This document shows, piece after piece, positions 1 through 8,994 of a DNA stretch of 64,000 bases. The notes below the pieces were generated by a model. It ran no database searches, was not told the origin of the DNA, and saw only the letters and a program-made list of their open reading frames with translations. Position 1 is the first letter of the stretch; every line of letters starts with the position of its first letter. The stretch is from a virus: positions 82,165 through 146,164 of IMG/VR virus record IMGVR_UViG_3300045125_000119, one strand, 5' to 3'. A program made the position numbers and the translations under genes.

Positions 1-532
1 GCGGAAGCGGCCTCATGTCCTTGATGCGGGTCACGGCTTCAGCGTAGGGAACTTTACGACGCTCCCAAACGGCTTGGAATTGCGGATCGCCTTCACGCCA
101 GTTGGAGAAAACGTCCCACTCCCCGGTGTACCCGCCGTGCCATTCGTCGGCACAAAGGGGCGGATCGACTTCTTGGCAGTCGTCGCAAAATGCCAAGTAA
201 ATGTCAGTTTCCTTGGCGGTCTTGAACCGTTCACGCCGTTCGTCAAAAATAGCCAGCCGCCGCTGTGTCGCTTCGTCGGTGGGGATGTCGGGCAACTCGT
301 CCTTGAAATCCATGAAATCTTCGATGGCTTCTTTCAAGCCTTGGATTTCTTTCCAACATTCTTCCGCAGTGGCCCCACGTTTAACACTGAACGTCTGAAT
401 GGGACCGTCGGCAAGGCCACACTCGGCCGTGACGTAATCGAGTCCGAGATAAGCGTAGGTGTCGTCTTCTTGGCCCAAAGCAGCGAAGTAATCCTGTTGT
501 AGCGGCGAAAGCGGCTGAAATTCGTCCGGCAT
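1..532 (-). CDS. Hypothetical protein, 3' end outside the window
   Basis: An ATG at 532 opens a frame that runs without a stop to the window edge (177 codons), with no indel needed. The product is acidic and rich in Trp and Glu and has a small Cys cluster (CDDCQEVDPPLC) about two thirds of the way along, which could bind metal. I do not recognise the family. Its start overlaps the stop of the upstream gene (TGATG), so it is probably the distal member of the minus-strand operon that begins near 5300. Existence is well supported by an open frame with protein-like composition; the function is unknown. Confidence 0.7.
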   Translation of the reverse strand, partial: MPDEFQPLSPLQQDYFAALGQEDDTYAYLGLDYVTAECGLADGPIQTFSVKRGATAEECWKEIQGLKEAIEDFMDFKDELPDIPTDEATQRRLAIFDERRERFKTAKETDIYLAFCDDCQEVDPPLCADEWHGGYTGEWDVFSNWREGDPQFQAVWERRKVPYAEAVTRIKDMRPLP

Positions 533-928
533 CACAGTTTCTCCGGCAGGGTGACTTCGGTCCAGCGTGTTTTACCTTCAACAATCCGTGGATTCAACAT
601 GATGCGAATCTTCGGATGAACCAAGATCGACTCCACAAATTCCTGACCGTCTGTGATTTTTTTGATCTTGTACGGGCATTCCTTTGGAGTAGTCAATGTT
701 GACAACCGGGGTGCCGTCGTGTTCGGAATGAGTGACGTAATTTCCAATTACAACAAACGCCGTCTGTTTGTGTAGAGCCTCTTCGTTGTCAAATACTGAA
801 ATGAAGTAGGCATCGACGCCGGGGATTTGGGTCATAACCGGTTGCTCGGTGTCCTTCCAAACGGGCATCAAGCAACCGGTAATATTGATCCCACGAAAAT
901 CCCCCAATACTCGCTCTGGAGTATCCAT
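532..928 (-). CDS. Hypothetical protein (one frameshift)
   Basis: Starts at 928 with MDTPERVLGDFRGINITG; the frame is lost near 685 after VVNIDYSK and resumes as CPYKIKKITDGQEF to a stop at 532, giving about 132 residues. The C-terminal half (VHPKIRIMLNPRIVEGKTRW) is basic. Start and stop overlap the neighbouring genes, as expected inside an operon. No family recognised. Joining the two frames is inferred from continuous protein-like sequence without a second start or ribosome site. Confidence 0.55.
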
Positions 929-1501
929 TACTTCTCCGGGGTGTAATGTGAGGCGAGAACATCGAAGGTCACGTTCGGAACGTAGCGGGCGAGCATCCGC
1001 TGAATCGCTTCGAGCGGAACACAGTGAGTTTCCTCACTCTTCTTCGCCAAGAAAATCGCCGCCAAATTGAGTTTATCCCTGTACTTTTCCTTGTCGGTCA
1101 GGTACGGGGCGATGTCGTTCACCCACCACGGGCTGGTCGGTTCTTCGATGCGAACCTTGTACCCGTACTGATACGCCATAGCGAAGTACGGCATCATTTC
1201 CTTGACCATCGTGTTCGTGTTGTCCACGATCACGAGCGGTGTCATGAGCCTGCATCGCCTTGCGGACGTTGTCCTGACAAGAAGCGTGGGCGTACCCGAT
1301 CTTGGACGGGTTCCAGTTCTTGACGTACTCTTCCTTTGTTCGGCCGTAAAAATGGTCGGCCGAACAAATCAGGGATTCGTCGCCACCGGCCAGTTCTTTA
1401 GCCCGGTAGCTCTTTCCCGAAGACGGGATGCCACGCATGATTACCAGCGTGAGCGGGTTGTCCGGGTGTACCATCCAATCGAAGTTCACTACGTTTGTCA
1501 T
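928..1501 (-). CDS. P-loop polynucleotide kinase-like protein (N4BP2L1 / PNK type)
   Basis: Starts at 1501. Residues about 18-32 carry a Walker A loop (MRGIPSSGKSYRAKELAG), followed by ICSADHFY and the AHASCQDNVRKAM helix; after a frame slip near 1245 the sequence resumes with VIVDNTNTMVKEMMPYF and YGYKVRIEEP. That order (GxPxSGKS, SADxFY, AHxxC, DNTN) is typical of the NEDD4-binding-protein-2-like kinases, which are related to T4 polynucleotide kinase and phosphorylate nucleic-acid 5' ends. The phosphatase domain of T4 Pnkp is not visible. The gene sits in the same operon as an RNA ligase 200 bases upstream, which favours an RNA end-healing role. Family fairly sure, exact substrate inferred. 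Confidence 0.72.
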
Positions 1502-1691
1502 GTTCTTCAGCCTTTTTGGTAACTTCCATCATGCACCAGCCCGCTCCGAACCCGCAAGACAAAGCGGCCAAAGCGAGCAAAATGGCAGCACCTTCGTCTC
1601 GGTCTTTGTGTTTCAAAGCCAAGAGGGTGAACAGAGCAACTCCTACACAACAGACGAGGGCGGCACCGCTTAGTACAACAATTAGGGTCAT
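1398..1691 (-). CDS. Small membrane protein
   Basis: Starts at 1691 with MTLIVVLSGAALVCCVGVAL, a strong N-terminal membrane segment, then a charged stretch (LKHKDRDEG) and a second hydrophobic segment (AAILLALAALSCGFGAGWCM) to about residue 55. The reading frame then overlaps the kinase start at 1501 by about 100 bases; the real stop is probably near 1500 and lost to an indel. Two-helix topology is visible; function unknown. Confidence 0.5.
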   Translation of the reverse strand: MTLIVVLSGAALVCCVGVALFTLLALKHKDRDEGAAILLALAALSCGFGAGWCMMEVTKKAEEHDKRSELRLDGTPGQPAHAGNHAWHPVFGKELPG

Positions 1692-2412
1692 TTCGTCACC
1701 TTATTTCGTCGGATTTCTTCACCCAACAAGCTACCCTGTCTGAAACCTTCTCGCACCATCTTGAACCGGCCGGTGACGTACTTACCGTCACTTACCTTGA
1801 CGTACAAACCTTCAGGTTTTTCGTGACCGGAAAAGGGCGACGTTACGCCGTTGACCAGTTCTTCCAGTTGTTCGTATTTGGTCAGCTTGCCCGGCTCCAC
1901 CGGAAACATCGGAGGAACAACGAATCCGGCGTCCAGTAGAGCCTTCGTTGCCGTTTTGGGATCAATGTACCGTCCGATTCCCCAATCGTAAACGTCAAAA
2001 GCAATGAACCAGTCGGGAAGGTAGTTGTAAACCATGCCGTGCTGCTGAACCATCCACTCGCCGTAAACGCTCACGTCGCCAAGATCGGCGTTCAGCACCT
2101 CAAACTTGTCCTTGTTTTGTAGAACCACGAGTACACAGAAGAAAACTGAGCGAGTGACGGATTGGCTTTGCCGGTAACACGCCCTTTGCCGATGAATTTG
2201 GTGCGACTGCGTATGATGGGGTTGCCGTCGAACAGACACATGCCGCAATTAGCCCCGTCAACTTTCTCCGATACGGTGACGTGCGGCGACTCGAATATAA
2301 TTCGAGCCTCGGAATTCGAGGCGATGCGGTCGCCGTTCGTATTGGGTTTCCACGGCAAGTGCAGAGTCGCCGGATATTCCGGCAACAACTCACCCGGTCT
2401 TATCTTCTTCAT
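1688..2412 (-). CDS. RNA ligase family protein (one frameshift)
   Basis: The start MKKIRPGELLPEYPATLHLPW is at 2412. Motif I of the covalent nucleotidyltransferases is clear (EKVDGANCGM, Lys the adenylated residue), followed by RSRTKFIGKGR. After a slip near 2120 the other frame continues with LQNKDKFEVLNADLGDVSVYGEW (motif III region), the WFIAFDVYD segment, and motifs IV and V as EGLYVKVSDGKYVTGRFK. Total is about 240 residues, the size of a compact Rnl2/DraRnl-like ligase without large accessory domains. It would seal nicked RNA using ATP. It lies in an operon with the kinase-like protein at 928-1501. Family assignment is confident; RNA rather than DNA as substrate is inferred from motif pattern. 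Confidence 0.75.
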
Positions 2413-2642
2413 CGAAGAAATGCACGCCCACTGGCGCACCCTCAGATTCGCCTTCGATACCAACGCCGTCCACGACGCCGCCGGTAATTTCCTTCATCTT
2501 GTCCATGAGTTCCAAACCCAACTGTTGGGCCGGGGACAAGGTTTGATCTTCGGCAGCAGGACCGGGCCACCCCGGTTCGCACTCGAATTAACGCCAACGT
2601 CCGTGCCGCCAACATCGGACAAAGTAATGGTTACTGTAGGCA
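2390..2642 (-). CDS. Small acidic protein (one frameshift)
   Basis: Begins at 2642 with MPTVTITLSDVGGTDVGVNS; the frame slips near 2545 and continues as QQLGLELMDKMKEITGGVVD and a Glu/Asp-rich tail ending FDEEDKTG at 2390, about 80 residues. The end overlaps the RNA ligase start by 23 bases. It is too short in each frame alone to stand out, but the joined product has consistent composition and correct operon overlaps at both ends. No family recognised. Confidence 0.5.
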
Positions 2643-3065
2643 TTATTTCTCTTCTTTCTTGTTTTCGCCCTTCAAGCCGTCTTTCACGCCGGTAACGGCA
2701 CCTTTGAACAGACCGTGGGTAAGAGACTCGGCCCCCTTATCCACGCTTTTGCTCAAAGGTTCAGGTTGCGTGTGACGGAAAGATCGGTAAACAGTAATGT
2801 CATCGCTGTTGGACGGTAAACCGTCCGGCCCGGAAGAACTCAAAGTCAAATGAGTGTCGTACTTGCTGTTCGTGACCTTTACGTTCAGCGGGTTGCCGTA
2901 AGCGTCCACGGCGGTCGGCTTGAAATCAAGCTCGCCCTTCCACGAATCGGCTTGAACGTTCAAGACGGACTTGGTTTGTTCCCTAAGTTCTTTGGGAGTC
3001 GGACCTTGCGGGCCACAACCAGTGAAGCCAAACGCCAGAGCCAGAAGCAAGATGTACTTTTTCAT
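2643..3065 (-). CDS. Predicted lipoprotein
   Basis: Intact frame of 140 residues. MKKYILLLALAFGFTGCGPQ is a lipoprotein signal peptide with the lipobox FTGC, so Cys17 should be lipidated and the protein held in a bacterial membrane. The mature part is polar and contains a short beta-rich stretch (DTHLTLSSSGPDGLPSN) and a Lys/Glu-rich C-terminus. Lipoproteins coded by phages often act in the host envelope, for example in superinfection exclusion; that role is a guess here. Stop overlaps the next start as TAATG. Confidence 0.7.
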   Translation of the reverse strand: MKKYILLLALAFGFTGCGPQGPTPKELREQTKSVLNVQADSWKGELDFKPTAVDAYGNPLNVKVTNSKYDTHLTLSSSGPDGLPSNSDDITVYRSFRHTQPEPLSKSVDKGAESLTHGLFKGAVTGVKDGLKGENKKEEK

Positions 3066-3108
3066 GCTTGCACAGTACCACGATTTCGTGAAGTTGTAAA
3101 GCGGGCGA

Positions 3109-3888
3109 TCAATCCAGATATTCTAGCCCGTCTTGCAGACTCAGTTTGACTTTGCGAATGGTCAGATTTTCACAGTCACGAAGACGGCGGAAGTCTTTTA
3201 CGTTTCGCTCGGCAGTTTTCAGGTCTGCATACACTTCGACGCCGGTTGCAAACTCAACAACCTGTCCGTCACGACACAGGGCGTATCCATCGACGCTTTT
3301 GCCGCCGAAAAATTCGTCAAGGGACTTGTAAAGGGTGCGAATGGCCGGAGCAATTCGCATGAACTCCCAATATTGGGCGACCTCTTGACGGAACATAGTT
3401 TCTGGTCCGGCGTTGATGTAGTTCCACGACAGCTTGCCGCACGCCGTAGTTACCATTTCGATGGCGTCTTGCAAATCGTTGGGGTCAGTAGGATATGCGT
3501 CCAGACGACCACATGCGTCTTCTTTGATGCACTCCCACAGCAACTTGAGTTTACTCGCCGGGCCGTGCGTACCGTGACCGTGATTTTCAAGTTGATGAAC
3601 GGCCCGACACAGGTCGGGGCACTCGATCTTCTTGCCCTCACGAACGGCACCGAACAGAATGTCTCGAACCTCGCTCACCGCTGCACAACAGACACCGAGA
3701 TACGGACCTTCTTTATTGAGCATCCCGACCCACTCTTCGTCAGAGTAGTCGAGATAGACTTCTTGGATCGCCAACGGTTCCCAATTCGTGGTTTTGATGC
3801 GGATTCCCCGACCGTTCATCGGGTTCAGCATACCGGCGTACTTGTCAACTAAAGCTTGGGCGGCTTTCGGATCAACTCGGTTTGGCAT
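3109..3888 (-). CDS. Hypothetical protein, 259 aa
   Basis: Intact frame starting MPNRVDPKAAQALVDKYAGM. Predominantly helical by composition, with many Cys, Trp and Tyr; no P-loop, signal peptide or membrane segment. The C-terminal third (VEVYADLKTAERNVKDFRRL, then LTIRKVKLSLQDGLEYLD) resembles a small alpha/beta module. No family recognised. It is separated from the lipoprotein by about 40 bases and could share its transcript. Confidence 0.65.
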   Translation of the reverse strand: MPNRVDPKAAQALVDKYAGMLNPMNGRGIRIKTTNWEPLAIQEVYLDYSDEEWVGMLNKEGPYLGVCCAAVSEVRDILFGAVREGKKIECPDLCRAVHQLENHGHGTHGPASKLKLLWECIKEDACGRLDAYPTDPNDLQDAIEMVTTACGKLSWNYINAGPETMFRQEVAQYWEFMRIAPAIRTLYKSLDEFFGGKSVDGYALCRDGQVVEFATGVEVYADLKTAERNVKDFRRLRDCENLTIRKVKLSLQDGLEYLD

Positions 3889-3908
3889 TGGACCCTCCGG
3901 CCCGCATC

Positions 3909-4555
3909 CTACCCCGATTGTTGGGGGTTGTAAACCAAAGTGACCAAATGGTGCGGCTCAATGAACCACATCCCCCGCCCTTTCAGTCCGGCGAACTCGA
4001 CAACTTCCTTCATGGTAAGGGCATCAAAAACGTGATGATGAAGGCACCGGTTTTGGAAGTTGTTGAGCGACCGTGCGTGAAACTCTTCGTAGGTTCCGGC
4101 ACCCTTGTCCATTTCTAAATCGTGAAGTTCGAGAATTTCCGAAAGATGCGAGAGGTCGTCTTCGCCGGTGTTTTTGTTGTAATCTTCCAAAGGTGGTCGA
4201 AAGGTGTTGCTTCCCGATTGTGGTCGAAAGTGCGTTCCTTGACCGGGGTGACAATAACTATGTGACCGCCGGGACTGACTCGTTTCCATTCCAAAACGGC
4301 TTTAAGTGGGTTGGCGATATGTTCGAGAACGTGAGAGGCCATTACCAGATCGTAGGGGCCATCGACTTTAAGATCGGTGGCCTCCGAGACGATGACGCTT
4401 CGTGATTTGGGGTGCCATATTGACGAGTCCGAGAAATCAACTATGTCCAGATGTTCTATTTTGTCGTACACCCGGAAAACAGTAGAAAATATCTCGGACG
4501 GCCCGCCGATTTCGAGGGCCGTCTTAGCTGTAATTAGAACCGAATCGTCAGGCAC
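3909..4555 (-). CDS. Class I SAM-dependent methyltransferase (one frameshift)
   Basis: Starts at 4555 with MPDDSVLITAKTALEIGGPS: motif I is ALEIGGPSE, the acidic end of strand 2 is LDIVDFSD, and motif IV is DLVMASHVLEHIANPLKAV, the VLEHI helix common in Methyltransf_11/31 proteins. The next strand is GGHIVIVTPV. A slip near 4200 joins NREATPFDHL to the LSEILELHDLEMDKG segment and a tail ending NPQQSG. About 210 residues. Substrate unknown. The start overlaps the end of the DDAH-like gene by 22 bases. Confidence 0.7.
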
Positions 4556-5322
4556 TTGCAGGCACCGCCAGCTTTAATGAACTCCCCCATCGGAGTCTGG
4601 CGGGCATTATATCCGGCCTTGTCCAATTTTTCAGCAGTGACGGGACAATCGGCAGGAATCACAACGTTTCTATCGACGCAAACCGCATTACAGGCAAAAC
4701 GGTGAGCCTCGTCTTCCGGTACGTCGATCAGGTCGAAGAAACTCGAAAGCATTTGAAATGCCATGCGATCAAATGCCGGAGGGTAAACTAAAGCGTGCCT
4801 GTCTTGAAGCGGACAGAAGCAGGTGTCCAAGTGATAGAAGTGAGGATCGACCAACAACAGGGGCCGTATCGCAACCGAAAATACGTCTCGGACTGCGTAG
4901 TGGGCGGCAAGATCACTTCTGAACCCGTACCCGCACCAAAGAACTCCGTCGGAATCGAACAGGGCGTCCCCGGCACCTTCGTAGCTCAGTTCGTCGGGAA
5001 GCTCGTGAACCTCGAACCCTAGTTGTTCAAACTGACGCCCGTAGAAAGGTTTCTCGCCCTGTCGTTCCGGGTATTTGAAATTGGAGAGTACGACTTGGTT
5101 TTTCCAAACGGTTCCGGCGTTGGCGGTAAAAACGATGTCCGGCAAGTTTGGCTCGCCGGACATTTCGTGAAGTTCAATATTTAGAGATTTGAATAATTGC
5201 ATCAAATCGGCCCACTGGTAATGGGCCAACATGCGATCCGTCGCTTTAGAAGGGTCCATCCAAGGATTTATTTTGTAAAACACCCCGTAGTGGGCGGGGT
5301 TACAGACCAGCAGCCTGTTCAT
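4534..5322 (-). CDS. Amidinohydrolase/amidinotransferase family protein, DDAH-like
   Basis: Intact, 262 residues. The pentein fold signature is visible: NPWM near residue 20, LPDIVFTANAGTVWKNQVVLS around 60-80, EGAGDALFDSDG near 116, catalytic His in HFYHLDTCFCPL near 163, and the nucleophile Cys in GGACKCLT at the C-terminus. Family members hydrolyse or transfer the guanidino group of arginine derivatives (dimethylarginine dimethylaminohydrolase, arginine deiminase, glycine amidinotransferase). The compact length and HLDTCF motif fit the DDAH branch. Possible link to arginine or polyamine metabolism, since the phage also codes a SpeD (20250-20654). Family confident, substrate open. Confidence 0.8.
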   Translation of the reverse strand: MNRLLVCNPAHYGVFYKINPWMDPSKATDRMLAHYQWADLMQLFKSLNIELHEMSGEPNLPDIVFTANAGTVWKNQVVLSNFKYPERQGEKPFYGRQFEQLGFEVHELPDELSYEGAGDALFDSDGVLWCGYGFRSDLAAHYAVRDVFSVAIRPLLLVDPHFYHLDTCFCPLQDRHALVYPPAFDRMAFQMLSSFFDLIDVPEDEAHRFACNAVCVDRNVVIPADCPVTAEKLDKAGYNARQTPMGEFIKAGGACKCLTIRF

Positions 5323-5325
5323 ATA

Positions 5326-5601
5326 TCACATCCTGGGTTCCCCGGCTATTTGCCTAACGAGGTCGCCGACGGTGCCGGATTGAGGGCCGTCAATAAAAGC
5401 CAGGACACGGTTCTGTACTTCGGGTGGTAGCTTGGCGAACTCGCCTAGAGACTGTAGCTTCTGCTTGAAATTGTTCTTGTCCAGTGTGTCAATGGTCTGG
5501 GAGAGGCCGTTGTTGCGGTCCAAATTGAAATAACCCAAGATGATATCTTTCCACTTGGCGTAATCATTTTCAACCAGTTCTAGCCACACTTTGAATTTCA
5601 T
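5326..5601 (-). CDS. Hypothetical protein, about 91 aa
   Basis: Start MKFKVWLELVENDYAKWKDI at 5601 is preferred because TAGG lies just upstream and the longer frame would run into the divergent hsp20 gene. Helical and charged, ending VGDLVRQIAGEPRM. The DNTLD-like middle (TIDTLDKNNFKQKLQSLGEF) suggests a helical bundle. It ends 3 bases before the DDAH-like gene, so the two probably share a transcript. No family recognised. Confidence 0.5.
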   Translation of the reverse strand: MKFKVWLELVENDYAKWKDIILGYFNLDRNNGLSQTIDTLDKNNFKQKLQSLGEFAKLPPEVQNRVLAFIDGPQSGTVGDLVRQIAGEPRM

Positions 5602-5713
5602 CCTAGTATGTAGAATATCTGAATCTTTTTCGCACCAATCCCATCTGATATTGTAAGCGATACGGAGAGTTTCCGGTCGCCAAACTTTATGCAAAGCAAA
5701 AGTGAGGTAAAAA

Positions 5714-6232
5714 ATGTCTAACATTGTAAAACAATTCAACAATTCCTTGTTTCCTGAGCTTGTGTTCCCGTCAAGGGACGATCTGTTTTATCCGTTCCAG
5801 TCGTTGTTTGACGACATTTACAACAAAATGACTTCGCAAGTGGCTGGGGATTCGATGAAATCGAGGAATTATCCTCGCTGGGACATCTACGAAACTCCGG
5901 GATTTTATGCGGTAGAAGTGTCAATGCCGGGATTGACGCCAGATGACACAAAGGTAGAAATCTTGCCGGATCATGGTGGTGGCAGAATGTTGAAAGTTTC
6001 TGGGCGAATGAATAGAGAATACCAGCACGGGGATAGCACCAAACACCACGTCCGTGAACTTCGTCGTTCGTCTTTTGAACGATACCACCGACTCCCGAAT
6101 TACGTCCAAGGCGATCCAACCGCCGAGATGAAAGACGGGTTACTTACACTAAAGTGGAACGTAGAAAATACCGCCCCGAAACCAAAGTCGATCCCTATTC
6201 AGGGACAAAAAATTATCGACTCAGACCAGTAA
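5714..6232 (+). CDS. hsp20: Small heat-shock protein Hsp20
   Basis: Intact, 172 residues, with GTGAGG ahead of the ATG. The alpha-crystallin domain spans about residues 50-150: PRWDIYETPGFYAVEVSMPG, then LTPDDTKVEI, RMLKVSGRMN, and SSFERYHRLP followed by EMKDGLLTLKW. The C-terminal IPIQG resembles the I-x-I tail motif used for oligomer assembly. Hsp20 proteins hold unfolding proteins in an ATP-independent way. hsp20 is a known auxiliary gene of T4-like phages of aquatic bacteria. Divergent from 5326-5601 and followed by a strong hairpin. Confidence 0.92.
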   Translation: MSNIVKQFNNSLFPELVFPSRDDLFYPFQSLFDDIYNKMTSQVAGDSMKSRNYPRWDIYETPGFYAVEVSMPGLTPDDTKVEILPDHGGGRMLKVSGRMNREYQHGDSTKHHVRELRRSSFERYHRLPNYVQGDPTAEMKDGLLTLKWNVENTAPKPKSIPIQGQKIIDSDQ

Positions 6233-6236
6233 AAGA

Positions 6237-6264
6237 AAATGCCGGGATTCTTCCCGGCATTTTC
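6237..6264 (+). terminator. Intrinsic terminator after hsp20
   Basis: AATGCCGGGA-ttc-TTCCCGGCATT is a near-perfect stem, followed by TTTC. It lies 5 bases past the hsp20 stop. Confidence 0.8.
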
Positions 6265-6277
6265 ACTAAATAAGAAC

Positions 6278-7086
6278 ATGAAGAAACTGGTGAGATTTGG
6301 GGAATACGTCCAACTTCGTGAATGGGCCAAATACGGGTTCGAGAATCCGTCTGCGAGTAAACCCACCGGCGGCACGCAAATTCCCGACGACGCAACGCCA
6401 ATCGACCCGATCAATTGTGAGACGATCATGAAAGAACTCTCACGTTTGCCGTTGGGTACGTTCAAGCCCCGTTGGTCGTGGCAGGACATTATGGAATGGG
6501 GGATCAAGCGGGGGCGATCAAAATTGACGTGTCGCCACTCGGCTCCTACAAGATCATCGCCCGCAGGAAAATCAAAGACATCCAAGGCGAAGACACTTGG
6601 GTGTGTAAGAAGGTTTTTCCGCTTGATGAGAACGAACACAACAACAACGAAATACCTTTGGCCCACAGTATTTACGACGATCTTGTGGAGATAAACAAGA
6701 CTTTACTGGAAGGTCCGAAGCGTGAGTTCCCCGAATTTGAACGTCTGGTTGAGAAACTGACTTCGGCGGTTCGGCAAAATTACCCCTCGTACTGCATGTT
6801 CCCCAAGGGACTCAAGAAAATGAACGAGGATTACTTCAAAATATATTTCGAGTTCAAAGGGCACGGGGTCGAAGCTCCGACCCGTGGGCGTGCCGAACAG
6901 TTTGACATTGACGTTTTGTGGGATCGGAACAAAGGGCTAGTCAGAATATGGGGTTACGATATTGACAGCAAAGTTCGGCAGCACACATGGAACGTGCAGC
7001 CGAGTGAATTTGACGAATGGTTCAGTCCAAGTCAGCCTCCAGAAGAGATTATCGAAGCGGTTGTCAGTATGTTTATGACTTACTGA
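6278..7086 (+). CDS. Hypothetical virion-associated protein (one frameshift)
   Basis: Start MKKLVRFGEYVQLREWAKYG at 6278, directly preceded by TAAATA at five bases and with no Shine-Dalgarno sequence. The frame slips near 6500 (WQDIMEWGIK joins GDQAGAIKIDVSPLGS) and runs to 7086, about 268 residues. The C-terminal part is rich in aromatic residues (YFKIYFEFKGHG, VRIWGYDIDSK, HTWNVQPSEFDEWF). The N-terminal amphipathic segment resembles the short capsid-targeting leaders of T4-like internal proteins. Not recognised otherwise. Confidence 0.55.
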
Positions 7087-7491
7087 TTGAACGGTTCGAT
7101 CTTCAGGATCATATCACCGATCCCGTTGTCGATGAGCAGCCCAGCTTTTTTGAGGGCCGAAACCTCGTCCATCGTCAAGCCCCACTTGTTGATGAGGGTG
7201 AGCGACCCGCCAATAATGTTGTTGTCGCCGATCTTCAGCGGGTTGCTTTTGATTACGCTTTTCTGGTTGTTCGTAAAGACCTGACGAATTTTGTTCGTGG
7301 CACTGTACAGGAAAGGATTTTCCTGTTTCATTGCCATTTTCTTGCCGAGCATAGAAGCTCCGACGCTCGGCGGCTGTTGAAGCTACATTACCCTTTCCGG
7401 GCAAGGGTGGCGGGGTCGGCCTCTTGGGGTCGGCAATTGGAAACCCGGTGTTTGGGTCGATATCTTCTAGAAATTCCGTGAACGTCCTCAT
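7080..7491 (-). CDS. Probable internal head protein with T4-type capsid-targeting leader (one frameshift)
   Basis: Begins MRTFTEFLEDIDPNTGFP at 7491, very close to the T4 capsid-targeting sequence MKTYQEFIAE. A proline-rich stretch follows (TPPPLPGKG), the frame slips near 7370, and it resumes GKKMAMKQENPFLYSATNKI to the stop at 7080 (about 135 residues). The C-terminal region contains IGDNNIIGGSLTLINKWGL. Start overlaps the methyltransferase stop by 4 bases. A prohead-packaged protein is inferred from the leader only. Confidence 0.5.
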
Positions 7492-8133
7492 GCAGCTATG
7501 TAGCGAAACACTGCGCCATTTCCGCTCAATCCGATAAAATCTAACTTGTCGGCGAGAGTGTCTTTCACGGCTTTGTAGACCCCGAATATTCCGCTCTCGT
7601 TTCTCAGGTCTTGGAAATCGTGGAAAAACAGATATGCACCTTCTTGCAGAACGGACGGGAGTTCCACGCACGCCCGGTAAACGGAGTCGTACCCGTGGTC
7701 GTGGTCTACGAAAACGAAGGCAAACTTTTTACCTTCTTTGGCAAGCTGCTTGATTCCGGCGGCGGCGTCGGCGTGAATGATCGTGGGCTTAACGTTGTGA
7801 CGTTTGAAATTGGCCCGTGCCGCTTCAATGGCTTCCATGCTGATGTCTATTGTGGTGACGTTTCGATTGGCCCGATACAAAACGATGGTACTCGCCCCTT
7901 GGAGACAGCCGAGTTCGAGGACCGGTCCTTTTGCAAAAAAGCCAATTCGTGCAAAGTTAAAGCTTCCGCTTGCCATATCTTGCCTTTCAAGTCGAACAAT
8001 TTTCGGCTAAAATTCTGGTCGTCCTTCTGTTGTAAATAGATCGTGAAGTCGCCGCCCGGAACTTCGGAGTAAGATCAGGGAAGTAAGCCGAGGCGTCGTG
8101 TCTCAGGTCTTCGTAATTTGGGTAGTTTGACAT
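7488..8133 (-). CDS. SAM-dependent methyltransferase, Methyltransf_24 type (frameshifted N-terminus)
   Basis: The catalytic core is continuous from 7976 to 7488: motif I VLELGCLQGASTIVLY, motif II TTIDISMEAIEAA, then IIHADAAAGI and the FVFVDHDHGYDSVYRACVEL loop typical of Methyltransf_24, and AYLFFHDFQDLR. The likely true start is MSNYPNYEDLRHDASAYFPD at 8133; its frame is lost near 8000 and rejoins through a segment reading LFDLKGKIWQAEALTLHE. The start has TAAATA five bases upstream and no Shine-Dalgarno. Substrate unknown. Confidence 0.7.
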
Positions 8134-8160
8134 AGCCGTATTTACCATTTGAGAGGCAAA

Positions 8161-8679
8161 AATGAACCGCAATTTGATTTGGGTAGTAGCCGCTTTGGGC
8201 CTGTTGGTCGGAATCGTGTTCTTCGTCCGTCACCAAAAACCGGCTCCCGCCCCACTTTAACGGGTGAACGGGAGTTTGACACGAACAAGCCGCCGAAGAC
8301 CTACAAGGACGCACTCGAAACTCAGAAAGTCACCAAGCAGAAAATCTTGGTCGTGTTCGGGGCCGAGTGGTGTGGCCCCTGCAAAAAGTTGCACAATGAA
8401 ACTTTGGCAGACCCGGAAATTAAAGAACTGCTAGTTTCATATATCTTTATATACATTGACTCGGACGCCAATAAGGAACTAGCTCATTCATTTAATGTCG
8501 AGGCTTTGCCGTCCTATTATGTTATAGATAACGGCAAGATATCAAAAGAAGGCAGTGGATATAAATCCACGCCGGAATTCAGAAGTGGCTTCATTAGGAA
8601 ACATTTTATTGAACAGAGTTTCGATTTCCGAGGGATATCATGCCCCGGAAAACGTCCAAATCCATTGCCAGTCCCGTGA
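8161..8679 (+). CDS. Membrane-anchored thioredoxin-like protein (one frameshift)
   Basis: GAGAGGCAAAA precedes ATG 8161. MNRNLIWVVAALGLLVGIVF is an N-terminal membrane anchor, followed by a proline-rich linker where the frame slips (near 8260). The thioredoxin fold then follows: KILVVFGAEWCGPCKKLH with the redox pair CGPC, a YIDSDANKEL strand and the cis-proline loop VEALPSYYVID. About 170 residues. It would face the periplasm or outer surface and reduce or shuffle disulfides. The last 25 codons overlap the convergent gene and may be an artefact. Confidence 0.78.
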   Translation, partial: NEPQFDLGSSRFGPVGRNRVLRPSPKTGSRPTLTGEREFDTNKPPKTYKDALETQKVTKQKILVVFGAEWCGPCKKLHNETLADPEIKELLVSYIFIYIDSDANKELAHSFNVEALPSYYVIDNGKISKEGSGYKSTPEFRSGFIRKHFIEQSFDFRGISCPGKRPNPLPVP

Positions 8680-8965
8680 TCCCTTCGGGGAACAATTTCT
8701 TCACAAATGGCGACAAAACCAGATAATATGGGCTGATTTTGCCCATATTGATCCATCGGTAGAAGTTCTTGTTGGCGACGGCGAGTTGCAAGTCCTCGAA
8801 CTTGGCCTCGGTAAAAGTCTTGACCAGAAACTCTTTGGTCGTAGTGAGCGCCGACGCCACTTTCATCAAGTTTGCGGGCACAACAGAGCTAGTCTCGTTA
8901 ACCTTTAGACACACTATCATATTTGCAGCTCCACATCTTCCAACGAATCCAAGCTTTGTCCCCAC
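8606..8965 (-). CDS. Hypothetical protein, 119 aa
   Basis: GTG start at 8965; in-frame codons upstream (SVQIVY) end at a TGA, so a frame slip may hide a longer start. Contains LTTTKEFLVKTFTEAKFEDL and KNFYRWINMGKISPYYLVLS, helical with aromatic residues. The C-terminus overlaps the convergent thioredoxin gene by 74 bases. No family recognised. Confidence 0.5.
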   Translation of the reverse strand: MGTKLGFVGRCGAANMIVCLKVNETSSVVPANLMKVASALTTTKEFLVKTFTEAKFEDLQLAVANKNFYRWINMGKISPYYLVLSPFVKKLFPEGITGLAMDLDVFRGMISLGNRNSVQ

Positions 8966-8994
8966 ATAGACAATTTGGACCGATCAAACAGTGA